Shown here: positions 20,631-31,700 of the stretch, in pieces
Position numbering within the stretch: the first letter of the stretch is position 1
Layout of the letters: every line of letters begins with the position of its first letter
Source: Eutreptiella sp. 'Long Island Sound 2002'
Lineage: Eukaryota > Euglenozoa > Euglenophyceae > Eutreptiales > Eutreptiaceae
Reading direction: 5' to 3'
DNA length: 64,000 nucleotides
NCBI GenBank assembly: GCA_964036045.1
Contig: OZ038382.1
Span: 85,907,918-85,971,917, forward strand
Notes under the pieces: model-generated
The model's input: only the letters and a program-made list of their open reading frames with translations
What the model was told of the DNA's origin: nothing
Databases searched by the model: none
Translations under genes and position numbers: made by a program

Positions 20631-22400
20631 TCAACGGTCACGGAAGATGTGGGTCTCCCGGGGCATCACCCCCGACTTAGGACGCCGCCAGACAAGGAGC
20701 GCGGTCTGGCTCGACTGCGCGCTGTACCGGAACGGTCCGGGCGCGTGAGGCCAAGGACGGGTCACGGACGTAGATAAGGCCACGGGGCGGGCCGACCCAG
20801 GGCCACCTGCACGTCCTTGAAGACCATACAGGGGCCTTGGGAAGCCGCATGGAGGATGGCCGAGAAGGCTGAGTGCAGTGCGGCACACCAAGAGGGGATC
20901 ACGTCTCCACAGAGGCCGGCCTCTAGGCTCTGTCCATCGCCACCGTAATAGATGGCCCAGAGGCGGCGCCGGTCTGGGAAATGGGGGGCAAGCCCGTGCC
21001 GGCCCGAGACTGTCCAAGATGATCACGTCATGGGTTTCCAGATCAATTTCTTGCCGTATGCCCGGCGGCATCTGGTTGTTCTCGATGTACACATAAAGGA
21101 CTCGGTATGGGCTTCGCTTGCTACGGGTGGAGATGGTGGACTTCACTTTGGGGGCTAGGAGGAGGTCTCCTGACAGCCATAGGCCTAGGATGACGTCCCA
21201 GGCCGGCCACCTGGATGACCCAGGCGTCGGGGTCCAGTTGGCGATGTGATACCACTCTGGCGGAGGGTTGTTGGCGAGGGACTGGTTCACGGGGACCCCC
21301 GTCACGGGGGAGAAGTGGTCGGCAAGAGGCAGGACGGGCACCGCATGCCGCTTGTGCAGGAGGACGGTAGAGAGTATGATGTCACAGAGGAGGCGACGGA
21401 GGTTCGTAGGACGCAGACCCCTGTGTTGAAGGGCATCCCTGTGCGCCGAGGAGACGGCCCCGAGACGCCCGACGGTGTAGGTGGTGATGGAGCCGTGGGT
21501 CGGGGAGCCATCCACGGCCAGCAGGAAGGGCTCGTCGCCCCAGAGGACGAGGGTTCCCCACGCAGTGGGCGTGCAGTGGCGCCAGGCACGACACCTCTGG
21601 GAGAGCCGGGCTGCGAGCCACCGATGGTAGTGGGCGCGAAGGAGCGGGTCGAGTGGGCAAGAAAGGACGTGGTCGCCAGGGGCGAGCAGGAGACAGAGGG
21701 GGCAGGGTGTGTCCCTGGGGGGGAACAAGGAAAGGCGAATGCCGGTGACCATGAGGTGGTCCCCCCATGTGAGGAGTCCACGGCTGACGGCGGCAGCGTA
21801 CTCACCGAGGGCAGGGTGGCGCTGAGGAGGGGCGGTCTTGGCGTAGGCGTGGTGGGAGGCGATCATGGCGCGCCGGGCATGGGGGAGGGCGTCGTGGACT
21901 TGGAGGCCTGCGTGGGAGAAGCAGACGCGGGGATCTTGCAGGGGACTGAGACACCCCACCGTAGCCGGGCAGTCGACAGTGGCCCGCCCCGCCGCCGCGT
22001 CAACCTGGTCCAGTAGGGCGTCGAGCCAGGTACCGGTGATGTGGGAGTAGAGGTGGAGGGGGGGGGGGGGGGCACGGGCTATAGCGCGGCATTCGCGTAT
22101 TAGGTCCCCTTGCAGCGAGTCATCTGGTTCCCGGCGCCCCTCCTGGGCCGTGATGTATCCCTTGCAATCAGCAAAGTGCCACGAGCCGGACCGGAACCCG
22201 AAGGTGGGGTCGGCCGAGGGGCCCCGGGCGGTGAGGGCCACCCACGCCGTGTACAGCTCCGCCGTGTAGGCGTTGTCCAGCCGTAGGGGGATGAGGACAG
22301 GGTACACCCGGTACCGGAGAGTGACGGGGCACAACACTGCCACGGCCCCACCAAAGCGCCAGGTCCGTGGGCACCATGACCCCATCATGGAGGATTCCAT
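20631..22400 (-). pseudogene. LINE B ORF2 3' part: RNase H-like and CCHC region
   Basis: A 589-codon open frame; its first Met is probably not the original start. AELYTAWVAL and FADCKGYI fit the second and third acidic positions of an RNase H, and SHITGTWLDALLDQVDAA fits the final His/Asp helix. The first strand (ILHDGVMVP) lies in another frame just upstream, so a frameshift near 22,340 breaks the domain. A CPLCLLLAPGDHVLSC motif 90 residues later is the CCHC finger typical of LINE ORF2 C-termini. Beyond it are about 330 residues of unknown function. The RNase H call is moderate; the CCHC is clear. Confidence 0.6.
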
Positions 22401-23280
22401 AGCTCTCTGGGAGCCAGGAGAACATGGGAACAGTCGCAGTCACCGCGTGGCTACGGCCAACCGGGGGGGGGGCGTGCCGACCGGGGGGGTGGGACGTGAG
22501 GACACTCGAGGCCATCCTCCGTGGTGCGCATGCTCCGTGCTTCGGTGGCCCGCAATCATCCATGCATGGGTGTCTTGGACCTCGAGTCCGGGGAACGATA
22601 GGGTCATCACATGGGGAGCGTGGTCCATCAGATGCTCGGCGGGGGGCAAATGGATGGAGATGTCGCACTGGTGGCAAAGGGTGACAAACAGGTCGTGGTC
22701 TGTGGGATGGGCAGTACACCGGAGCCCGAACTCTGACGTGAGGCAGGGCTGCGAGGGGTGGAAGCGCCAGAGGGCAGTCAGAAGCCCGTGACGCGTGGAC
22801 CGACGGACCAAGGGGTTGGGGTGGTTCAGGTGTCGGATGTAGACGCTGAGGAAGTTGGCAAACCTGACGACCGGGGCCGGGGCAACGCCGACGCCCCCTT
22901 AGGGAATTTCGCGGAGGAAGTGGGCAGAGGAAAGACGGGATCGGCTGGGGGCACATAACGGGCCCCCAACGTGCGGCGGTAGTCCACTTTGGTGGGCGGC
23001 CCCGGGGCACTGGGTAGGGGCGCCAAGCCTACATCCTTCTCAAGGAGGATGACATGCCAAGCTGCCCGGATCCGTTCTTTGAGGCGGGCTACCTCCACAA
23101 GGTGAGGGGACTGAGATGCCCAGTCCGGGTGCGTGACGGTGTAGCGTCGCAGGTTGGCGACGTGGACCCGGACAGCCGACGGCACACGCTGGCTGGGGGC
23201 AGGGTGCCTGTAGGCCACCGTGGCAGCGGCGTAGAGCGCTGTGGTCACCGCGACGTAGCGCGGCGGCGCGTCAGGGTCGC
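22401..23280 (-). pseudogene. LINE B EEP-RNase H linker with RT deleted
   Basis: The 23,248-22,826 frame (HVANLRRYTVTHPDWASQSP, then ARLKERIRAAWHVILLEK) looks like the linker after the endonuclease. The 22,811-22,440 frame (CHQCDISIHLPPAEH, then DTHAWMIAGH) looks like sequence preceding RNase H. No KFFD-like motif A, no PQG motif B and no x-DD motif C is present, and 880 bp is too short to hold an RT. Confidence 0.55.
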
Positions 23281-24170
23281 CTAGGGACGACCAAGCTCGG
23301 CCCGGAAAGTGTCGTTGAGGGCGCGGAGCTGGCTAGCAAGGGGTTCCCGGGGGATGGGGAAACGGCCTTTCTTCAACGGGCACACGAGCTGGGGTGCAGG
23401 GGGGAGGTCATGGAGGGTGCTCATCACGGGCGGATGGTCAGACGGGAGACTGGAGTCGGGCCGCACCTCGATGGTGTGGGCGGCTTCCGAGGGGGTCCGG
23501 AGGAAGGTGTGGTCTAGGGAACCTACGAAGCCTGGCGGGCTCACCCACGTGGGGACCTCTGGAAGGGGGTGCAAGCGGTGGAACCCTAGGCGCGCGAGTG
23601 TGGGTAGGACGAAGTCGCAGAGTGGGGCGGGGGAGATTGGCAGGTGTGGGACCCAACGGCAGTTGGCGTTCAGATCCCCTGTCAAGACAACGACCCTGCC
23701 TAGAGTGAGGAGGAGGTAGGGGTATACCCAGTCTAGGATCTCCTGGAGGGTGTCACGGTCTCCGTCGGCCGGGAAATACACGTTGGCGTGGCAGTGGGTC
23801 ACACCCGCCACGGTGAAGTGTGTGACAAGGGCGCGTCCAGAGGGGTGGGCGTTGTGGCTGGTTACGGTCAGGTGTGGGGCATTGCAGAGTAGTGTGGCGC
23901 ACCCCCCGGCAACTTTCGCGGGGGCCTGAATGGTGTGGTAGAGGGGGTGCACCTTTTGGACGATCAGGGGACTAGCTTATTGAACGTGCAGGGTCAGTGG
24001 GTGCTGGTATTCGCGTAGCAGTATGTCCGGGGCGCGTAGCTTGGGCCGCAGAGACATCTGCACGTTTACGGTTATGATGTCCGGGCGGGACGGCGGGCGG
24101 TCGGGGGGGGGGGCACCGGAGGGGGGGTGGGTGGCGGGGGGTTGCTGGGACAGTTTGCGGGCCACGGCCG
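23281..24170 (-). pseudogene. LINE B EEP endonuclease domain
   Basis: Opens with DIITVNVQMSLRPKL (about 24,075), then a stop near 23,975. It continues through GGCATLLCNAP, GRALVTHF, CHANVYFPADGDRD, VVVLTGDLNANC, GSLDHTFLRT and SLPSDHPPV. These match the EEP (AP-endonuclease-like) fold: GDLN for metal and phosphate binding, SLDH for the second catalytic block, SDH as the terminal catalytic His. Except for the stop between strand 1 and the rest the domain is well kept. In a LINE this enzyme nicks target DNA to prime reverse transcription. Confidence 0.8.
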
Positions 24171-24189
24171 CAGGGCGGGTGCGAGGCAG

Positions 24190-27100
24190 GCCCTAGACCC
24201 ACTTACGTAGGTGTCGGGGGTGATATGTGGCTGCCAGCACCAGGACACTGGACCGGGTGAGGCCGGTGGCCGCGATAGAGACGCGGTTGTGAAGGGACGG
24301 TGGGAGGACAACATGGTGGTGTTCGGGCAGGATGAGGGAAGTTGGGGGCATGCCTTTGCGGCAGAACTGTATCTGGTGAGACCCCGACACCTGTACACAG
24401 TGTACGGCGCCCACCAGTGACAGGGTGTCGCGGGGCCACGAGTCCGTCCCGCTGCATGCCCGGTAGTAGTGTACCCCCGCCGGCAGGTGCAGGCACTTGT
24501 GGAGGGCGTAAGGGGGCGGGACGAACTGAGCTGTGCCTGGAGCCGGCACCGGCACCAAGCCCCATTCCCTCAGGGGGGAGCTGGGGGTGTACGCACCCAG
24601 GTGCAGGTCCCTTAGCCGGGGGATGCCGTCGAGGTGGGAATGGCGGAGCTGCAAGACGGCGTCAAGGATGTCTTCGTTGCGCCCCGCCGGCTCCTGCTCT
24701 AGCGGTCCCTCGGATGCCGACCGAAGTACGGCTGGTAGCGGTGCGGGTCGGCTGGGGGGCTCCAGGGCGGGGAGCGTAGGGGTTGTGGGCCACGGCCGCG
24801 CGGTTGTCGTGGGGGTCCCCCGAGTATGGGTAGGGCTGGAGCTGGGCTGCAGCATGGCGGTCGTGGCGGCTTGGGTGTTCACGGGGGTACACCCGCTCGC
24901 CGCGGTAGGCAGTGCGACGCCTCAGCGGCGGGCTATCACGGCAATGCCCAGGGCTGCGGCGGCAGGACGGGGACCTGTCCGAGCGGCGCGGGCTGTACCG
25001 TCGCTGGTGCTTGGCCTCTGGTTCTCCTTCCGACTCCGAGGTCACCGTGAGGTCCAACTGCTCCTCCGAGGTCACCGTGAGGTCCACCTGCTCCTCCGGG
25101 TCACGCTGGCGGCGGTGCTTCTGTCCTCGTCTCTCTCGATGGGCTTTGCGGGCGGGGTAGTCCCTATCCGGGTCGGGGGCCCATGGGGTGTAGGGCTGCT
25201 TCTTGGATTCCGCTCAGGAGACTTTCCAGCCTCGGGCGGTGTGGTGTCGGCTCAACTTCATGCCCTTGTCGTAGTCGACGGGCTTGACACCGACAATCCT
25301 GAACTTGGCCTTGTGGTTGAGCTGCTCGTCCGAGATGGACGACAGTCTAGCACCAAACTTGTCGCGGAGGATGCCTCCCAGGAGCCCCGCGTCCACTTGC
25401 CCCGATGGGGGGTCGTCCACCTCCTGCCATCCCACCCAGAGCGCGTTGGAGAAGATATGGGGGTCCACTTTCTAGGGCGTGTACCCCTTCTTCTTGGCCG
25501 CGCCCTCTGCCTGGTTGGCGGCTGCGGCTTCGGCCGGGGAGGCGGCTGGACTGTCCACGACTCACTGGACAGGGGGAGGGCTAGCGAGGAAGGTGCGCAG
25601 GACGTCCGCGGCGCCGGGTAGGCTGGGCGCATGGCTGCGGACCCAGGTCCACTGATCCCGAATCGGGGATTGCGGAAGGGAGCTGACGCTCGCGCCGTAG
25701 TGGCGGAACAGCTGGAGGTGGAAGGCGTGTGCAACTTCGTCTTCACATCCCCGTGGGATCTCGGGGATCCACTCCAGGAGGGAGGCCAGCGCGGCGTCGG
25801 TGGGGGAGGGCGCGGGCGATGGACGCTGGAGAGGAGCGCCCGGGGCCCGGAGAGGGGCAGCCGCCTGGGGCTTGGGAACCGGGCCGGGACGGCAAACAAA
25901 ATTTCGGGAGCATCCACGGGGGCCTCCGGGGTAGTCATGGGGCTGGGCGTAGCCACAGCCTGCCTGAGCACGCCGGCCAGGTCTTCGGGTTCAGGCACCT
26001 GGGGCGAGGTGAGGATTGCAGCGGCAAGGATGACGGGCACGAGGGCCAAGAACTGTAGAGAGCCGGGCGGCGGTAGCTCAAACGAGGCTGGCACCGCATT
26101 GCGCACGGCGTTGGCGCACGCGGGTGCCGTGGACTGGAGTCCGCGGAGCCTGGTGGCAATGGACAGGAGGGGGGGCAAGGCCCTGATGAAGTTGTGTAGC
26201 CTAACGGCCTCGGCTTGCCGCTGTGCCGCGGCGGATCGCTGTACTTGCTGCAGGGCGTTGTCCGGCTCGGTGCGGATCATGTCTAGGTCACGCTTGACGG
26301 ACTCCATGTCCCCTTGTGCCTCGTTCAGCTCCTGTTGAAGGGCCTCATACCGGTCACGCAACTGGGTGTAGTCGGTTGAGTAAGCCGACACGTCCAGGTC
26401 CGGGACAAAGGGCTCCCCTGGCTGCGAGGGGCTGGGGGGGGGGGGGGGGGCGACCCAGCGGTCGGGGCAGGCGATTGGGGCGGCGTGGGGTCGGCGGCGG
26501 CTGGCTTGAACTGTGAGGCGGGTTCGGGGAGGCTGAAGGAGAGCCTCGGCTGCTCGTGTAGCAGCGATGAGGGCGATTGATCCGAACCCGCAGGGGCGGC
26601 CTCGCCTTGGGATCGGTACAGCGTTGATGCCGGGGTGAATGCAGCTGATGCAAACAGGGTCCCAACGGCGCTGGGGGCTGGATGGCCCTTGGCGAGGTAG
26701 GGCACGTGGCTGGGCGGGGTGAGGGGAGGGAGGCTGGCGGCGTCCGGGATGCCAGCCTGCAGAGGGCGACGGTGGGGGCTGTGGCCCACAAGTGCTCCCC
26801 GGCCTGCTCGATCTGGTTGAGCAGCTCCACGCTGCGGACCGGCACGACTGAGCACTCCAGCAGCGGCCGCAGCTGGTGGGGGGCCCACATGCCCTTGTTG
26901 GCGAGGGGAGGGGGGGGTGGCGACCGGGGCCGACGTGTACTGCCCGGCGAGGCAGACGGAGGAGGCCCATGCCAGGAGGCCGAACTTCAGCGGGATGAGC
27001 TCCGCTGTCTGGATTTGTGCTGCCTGCAGGACTGCATACAAATCATTGGGCAGCGCCCAAAAGGCCACCACCACCTCGCGGGTCCGAAGGCGGTCCCATG

Positions 27101-27740
27101 ATGGCCTTGGGTGGGGGGCCAGGAACTGGCTGATGGGCTTGTGAATCTTGTGGGAGACCTTTTGACTTTGGATTTCTGGGGGTACATCGGTCTTGATGGC
27201 TGGGGGCTTTTCGCGGGCCGTGTACAGGCCCCGGAAAACCAGGCTGCGGAGGCGGGATGCGGAGATGGGGGGGTGCCCGGGGCTCCACCGCGTGACAAGG
27301 GCGGCAGTGAGGGCGTCGGGGTCTTTGGAGACGTATTCCAGCAGCGGGCCGCCTTGCGCCAGCGACAGAGGGACATGCTTGATAACTTTCACGTCCGAAG
27401 GGCTCGTAGCGACTGTAACGGTGGCCGTGAGCAGGAGCTCTCGTGGCGTCCGCGCCCCTGTCACGGCAGTGATAGCTTGGACACCGCCGTCCGCGGCTGT
27501 CTACCGTAGGGCATCGCATAGGTCGGCCAGGGCGGGGTCGGGGGCCCGGATGGCCTGCTCTGCCGCCTCCAGCACGTCATCCTTCAGCATGTCCACCTAC
27601 CGCAGGAGGCGATCAGCGTCGTCGGATTGGGCGATATCCATCAAAAACAGGGGGAACGGTCCCCGACGAAGGGCGCCGCCTCGACCTGTGTTGGGGGCAG
27701 GAGAGGGGGAGTCCTGGGACGACGTTGAGCGGTTAGGCAT
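24190..27740 (-). pseudogene. LINE B ORF1, coiled-coil RNA-binding-type protein, broken
   Basis: Start Met at 27,740 (MPNRSTSSQDSP). The frame then meets two stops (near 27,597 and 27,500) but reads on coherently (VDMLKDDVLEAAEQAIRAPD, then TAADGGVQAITAVTGARTPR) to about 26,900. Frame changes follow in C/G tracts near 26,905 and 26,440. The next segment has a clear heptad-type coiled coil (YEALQQELNEAQGDMESVKR) near 26,350. Later come ILRDKFGARLSSISDEQL (25,350) and a basic Ser/Arg segment (RRYSPRRSDRSPSCRR) near 25,000, then a frame to 24,193. A coiled coil plus a basic tail fits a LINE ORF1 protein. Family unidentified. Confidence 0.55.
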
Positions 27741-28511
27741 GATTGGCTGCGACGAGAAGGGAGCGGGTGGCCTGCAGCCGCGAGGCGTTGGGAGGGGGTA
27801 GCAAATAGGGGCGCAGAGGCTACGGGAGGAACACGAACAATAGCGGTAGCACCCACCGGGCTGGGCGCCGATGAAAAACATGGCGTGCCACGAGCGTGGC
27901 CATGGTTTGACGAAACAAAGATCATGGCGCGAGAGCGCAGAGCATCGTGGGGTCGCCTGGCGGAGCGGGCCGGCTATTGAGGGTCCCAGGACTCACGAGG
28001 AGGGGGGTGCGAGGGGAGCGCCGCGCTGGCGCGCGCGGCTGCAACCCATGGGCTGCATACGCGAGCGGGGCCCTATGGCGTGACAACGCATTAAACGGTT
28101 CGAGATACCCCTGCACAAGGCGTCACGCAGAGCGGAGGATACGTCGAATGCAGTCCCCGTCGCGGCTCCCCGCGTCGCACCCTGGAAGATTGCCACGGCA
28201 AGGTCCACGTCTTGCCAGAGCTCATTGTAGGACGCAGCGTCCACTGTGAGTAGGAGGGGGCTGGCAAGAGGGAGGGACGCACCTGGGGTGCGGCACTCAG
28301 CCCTTGGGGACACGGGAGAAGAGAGAGAGAGACAGAGTGCACCATACGGGTGGAGCAGAGCGGAGAAGGGGGCCACGATGGCGGGAGATGAGTCACGTGG
28401 TGGCACTACAAATACGAAGTATCACGACTGGCTTCGAGCATGGCAGTGCGTGCAGGGAATCCGTCCCACAGCTACCATCATGAGGGTTTTTAGAGTGGTG
28501 CCAGGTCACCA
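27741..28511. other. Non-coding 5' part of LINE B or spacer
   Basis: No gene, repeat or strong motif is recognised. GC is lower than in the flanks. It includes a short GAGAGAGAGAGACAGAG run at 28,322. It ends at GTGCCAGGTCACCAGG, directly beside the next tail. Confidence 0.4.
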
Positions 28512-28587
28512 GGTGTGGTGTGGTGTCGTGTGGTGTGGTGTGTTGTGGTGTGGTGTGGTGTGGTGTGGTGTGGTGTGGTGTGGTGTG
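28512..28587 (-). repeat. (ACACC)n tail of the 15-kb non-autonomous element
   Basis: 76 bp of (GTGTG)n with a few variant units (GTCGTG, GTTGTG), followed by GCCGAAGGCGCTGTTACC as in LINE A. Confidence 0.9.
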
Positions 28588-28750
28588 CCGAAGGCGCTGT
28601 TACCAAAAGGCAATGGCCAGGATGTTCTACCCACGGGTACAGGTAAACGGACTGGCTGTGTGTGTTGTGTGCGCGCTGTGTGTTAGTGTGTTGTTGCACA
28701 GCCGGAGCGGTGCACTCTCGCATTTTGCCGGCACTGCTCTTCCGACGCCT
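28588..28750 (-). other. 3' end of NA-2: LINE A-derived plus unique segment
   Basis: 28,588-28,690 matches the LINE A 3' end. 28,691-28,750 (TTGTTGCACAGCCGG onward to CCGACGCCTG) matches 56,641-56,702 of NA-3 but not LINE A. The two non-autonomous elements therefore share a 3' organisation although their VNTR bodies differ. Confidence 0.8.
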
Positions 28751-31700
28751 GCGCCCTGCCCCAATCGGATTTTGGGGCCCAGCCCCACGGCGGTCGCACG
28801 GGGCCCTGCCCCAATCGGATTCTGGGGCCCAGCCCCTCGGCGGTCGCACGGGGCCCTGCCCCGATCGGCTTCCGGGGCCCATCCCCTCGGCGGTTGCACG
28901 GGGCCCTGCCCCACTCGGATTCTGGGGCCCAACCCCTCGGCGGTCGCACGGGGCCCTGCCCCAATCGGATTCTGGTGCCTACCCCTTCGGCGGTCGCACG
29001 GGGCCCTGCCCCAATCAGCTTCTGGGGCCGAGCCCCTGGGCGATCGCATAGGGCCATGCCCGAATCGGATTTTGTGGCCCAGCCCCGTGGCGGTCTCACG
29101 GGGCCCTACGCCAATCGGATTCTAGGGCCCGGCCCCTCGACAGTCACAGGGGGCCCTGCCCCACTCGGAATCGGGGGCCCAGCGCCTCGGCGGTCACACG
29201 GGGCCCTGCCCCACTCGAAATCTGGGGCCCAGCCCCTCGGCGGTCGCACGGGGCCCTGCCCCAATCGGATTCTGGGGCCCAGCCCCTCGGCGGTCGCACA
29301 GGGCCCTGCCCCACTCGGATTTTTGGGCCTGGCCCCTCGGAGGTCGCACGGGGCCCTGCCCCACTCGGATTCTGGGGCCCAGCCCCTCGGCGGTCGCACA
29401 GGGCCCTGCCCCAATCGGATTCTGGGGCCCAGCCCCTCGGCGGTCACACGGGGCCCTGCCCCACTCGGAATCTGGGGCCCGGCCCCTCGGCGGTCTCACG
29501 GGGCCCTGCCCCAATCGGATTCCGGGGCCCAGCCCCTCGGCGGTCGCACAGGGCCGTGCCACACTCGGATTGTGGGGCCCGGCCCCTCGGCGGTCGCACG
29601 GGGCCCTGTCCCACTTAGATTCTGGGGCCCAGCCCCTCGGCGGTCACACGGAGCCCTGCCCCACCCGGATTTTGAAGCCCAGCCCCTCGGCGGTCGCACG
29701 GGGCCCTGCCCCAATCGGCTTCTTGGGCCCAGCCCCTCGGCGGTCACACAGGGCCGTGCCCCACTCGGATTTCGGGGCCCAGCCCCTCGGCGGTCGCACG
29801 GGGCCCTGCCCCAATCGGATTCCGGGTCCCAGCCCCTCGGCGGTCGCACGGGGCCTTGCCCCAGTCGGATTCTGGGGCCCAGCCCCGCGCCGGTCTCACG
29901 GGGCCCTGCCCCACTCGGATTTTGGGGCCCAGCTCCCCGGCGGTCTCACGGGGCCCTACCCAACTCGGATTTGGGGGCCCAGCCCCTCGGCGGTCGCGGG
30001 GGGCCATGCTCCTATCGGTTTCTGGGGCCCAGCCCCGCGCCGGTTTCACGGGGCCCTGCCCCACTCGGATTTTGGGGCCCAGCCCCTCGGCGATCGCACG
30101 GGGCCCTGCCCCAATCGGCTTCTTGGGCCCATCCCCTCGACGGTCGCACACGGCCGTGCCCCACTCGGATTCTGGGGCCCAGCCCCTCGGCAGTCGCACG
30201 GGGCCTTGCCCCTATCGGATTCCGGGGCCCAGCCCCTCGGCGGTCGCACGGGGCCTTGCCCCACTCGGATTCTGGGGCCCAGCCCCGCGCCAGTCTCACG
30301 GGGCCCTGCCCCACTCGGATTTTGGGGCCCAGCCCCCCGGCGACGTCACGGGGCCCTGCCCCACTCGGATTCCGGGGCCCAGCCCCACGGCGGTCGCACG
30401 GGGCCCTGCCCCAATCGGATTCCGGGTCCCATCCCCGCGGCGGTCGCATGGGGCCCTGCCCCACGCAGATTCTGGAGCCCAGCCCCTCGGCGATCGCACG
30501 GGGCCCTGCGCCAATCGGATTTTGGGGCCCAGCCCCGCGCCGGTCTCACGGGGCACTGCCCCACTCGGATTCTGGGGCCCAGCCCCCCAGTGGTCTCTCG
30601 GGGCCCTGCCCCACTCGGACTCTGGGGCTCAGCCCCACGCGGTCTCACGGGCCCCCGCCCCACGCGGATTCTGGGGCGTAACGCCTGAGCGGTCACACGG
30701 GGCCCTGCCCCAATCGGATTCTGGGGCCCAGCCCCTCGGCGGTCGCACGGGGCCCTGCCCCAATCGGATTCTGGGGCCCAGCCCCTCGGCGGTCGCACAC
30801 GGCCCTGCCCCACTCGGATTCTGGGCCCAGCCCCTCGGCGGTCTCCTGGGGCATTGCCCCACTCGGATTTTGGGGCCCAGCCCCTCGGCGGTCTCACGGG
30901 GCCCTGCCCCAATAGGATTCTGGGGCCCAGCCCCTCGGCGGTCTCACGGGGCCCTGCCCCAATCGGATTTTGGGGACCAGCCCCTCGGCGGTCACACAGG
31001 GCCCCGCCCCAATTGGATTTTGGGGCCCAGCCCCTCGGCGGTCGCACGGGGCCCTGCCCCAATCGGGTTCTGGGGCCGAGCCCCTCAGCGGTCGCACAGG
31101 GTCCTGCCCCAATCGGATTGTGGGGCCCAGCTTCTCGGCGGTCTCACGGGGCCCTGCCCCACTCGGATTCTGGGGCCCAGCCCCTGGGCGGTCTTACGAG
31201 GCCCTGCCGCAATGGGATTCTGTGGCCCAGCCCCCTCGCCGGTCGCACAGGGCCCTACCCCAATCGGATTCTGGGGCCCAGCTTCTCGGCGGTCTCACGG
31301 GGCCCTGCCCCACTTGGATTTTGGGGCCCAGCCCCTGGGCGGTCTCGCGGGGCCCTGCCCGAATCGGATTCTGGGGCCCAGCCCCTCGGCGGTCGCACAG
31401 AGCCCTGCCCCAATCGGATTCTGGGGCCCAACCCCTCGGCGGTCGCACACGGCCCTGCCCCACTCGGATTCTGGGCCCAGCCCCTCGGCGGTCTCCTGGG
31501 GCATTGCCCCACTCGGATTTTGGGGCCCAGCCCCTCGGCGGTCTCACGGGGCCCTGCCCCAATCGGATTCTGGGGCCCAGCCCCTCGGCGGTCTCACGGG
31601 GCCCTGCCCCATTCGGATTTTGGGGACCAGCCCCTCGGCGGTCACACGGGGCCCTGCCCCGATTGGATTCTGGGGCCCAGCCCCTCGGCGGTCGCACGGG

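Larger units (their letters stand above)
20171..28511 (-). mobile_element. LINE B, distinct non-LTR element lacking its RT core
   Basis: An 8.3-kb minus-sense element. In element order: a non-coding 5' part (28,511-27,741), a long ORF1 (27,740 to about 24,190), EEP endonuclease (24,170-23,281), a short linker, then RNase H/CCHC (about 22,400-20,631) and the tail. Between EEP and RNase H there are only about 900 bp and no RT motifs A-C, so the polymerase has been deleted. The proteins do not resemble LINE A beyond shared domain types. The 5' limit is set by the next tail at 28,512. Confidence 0.72.
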
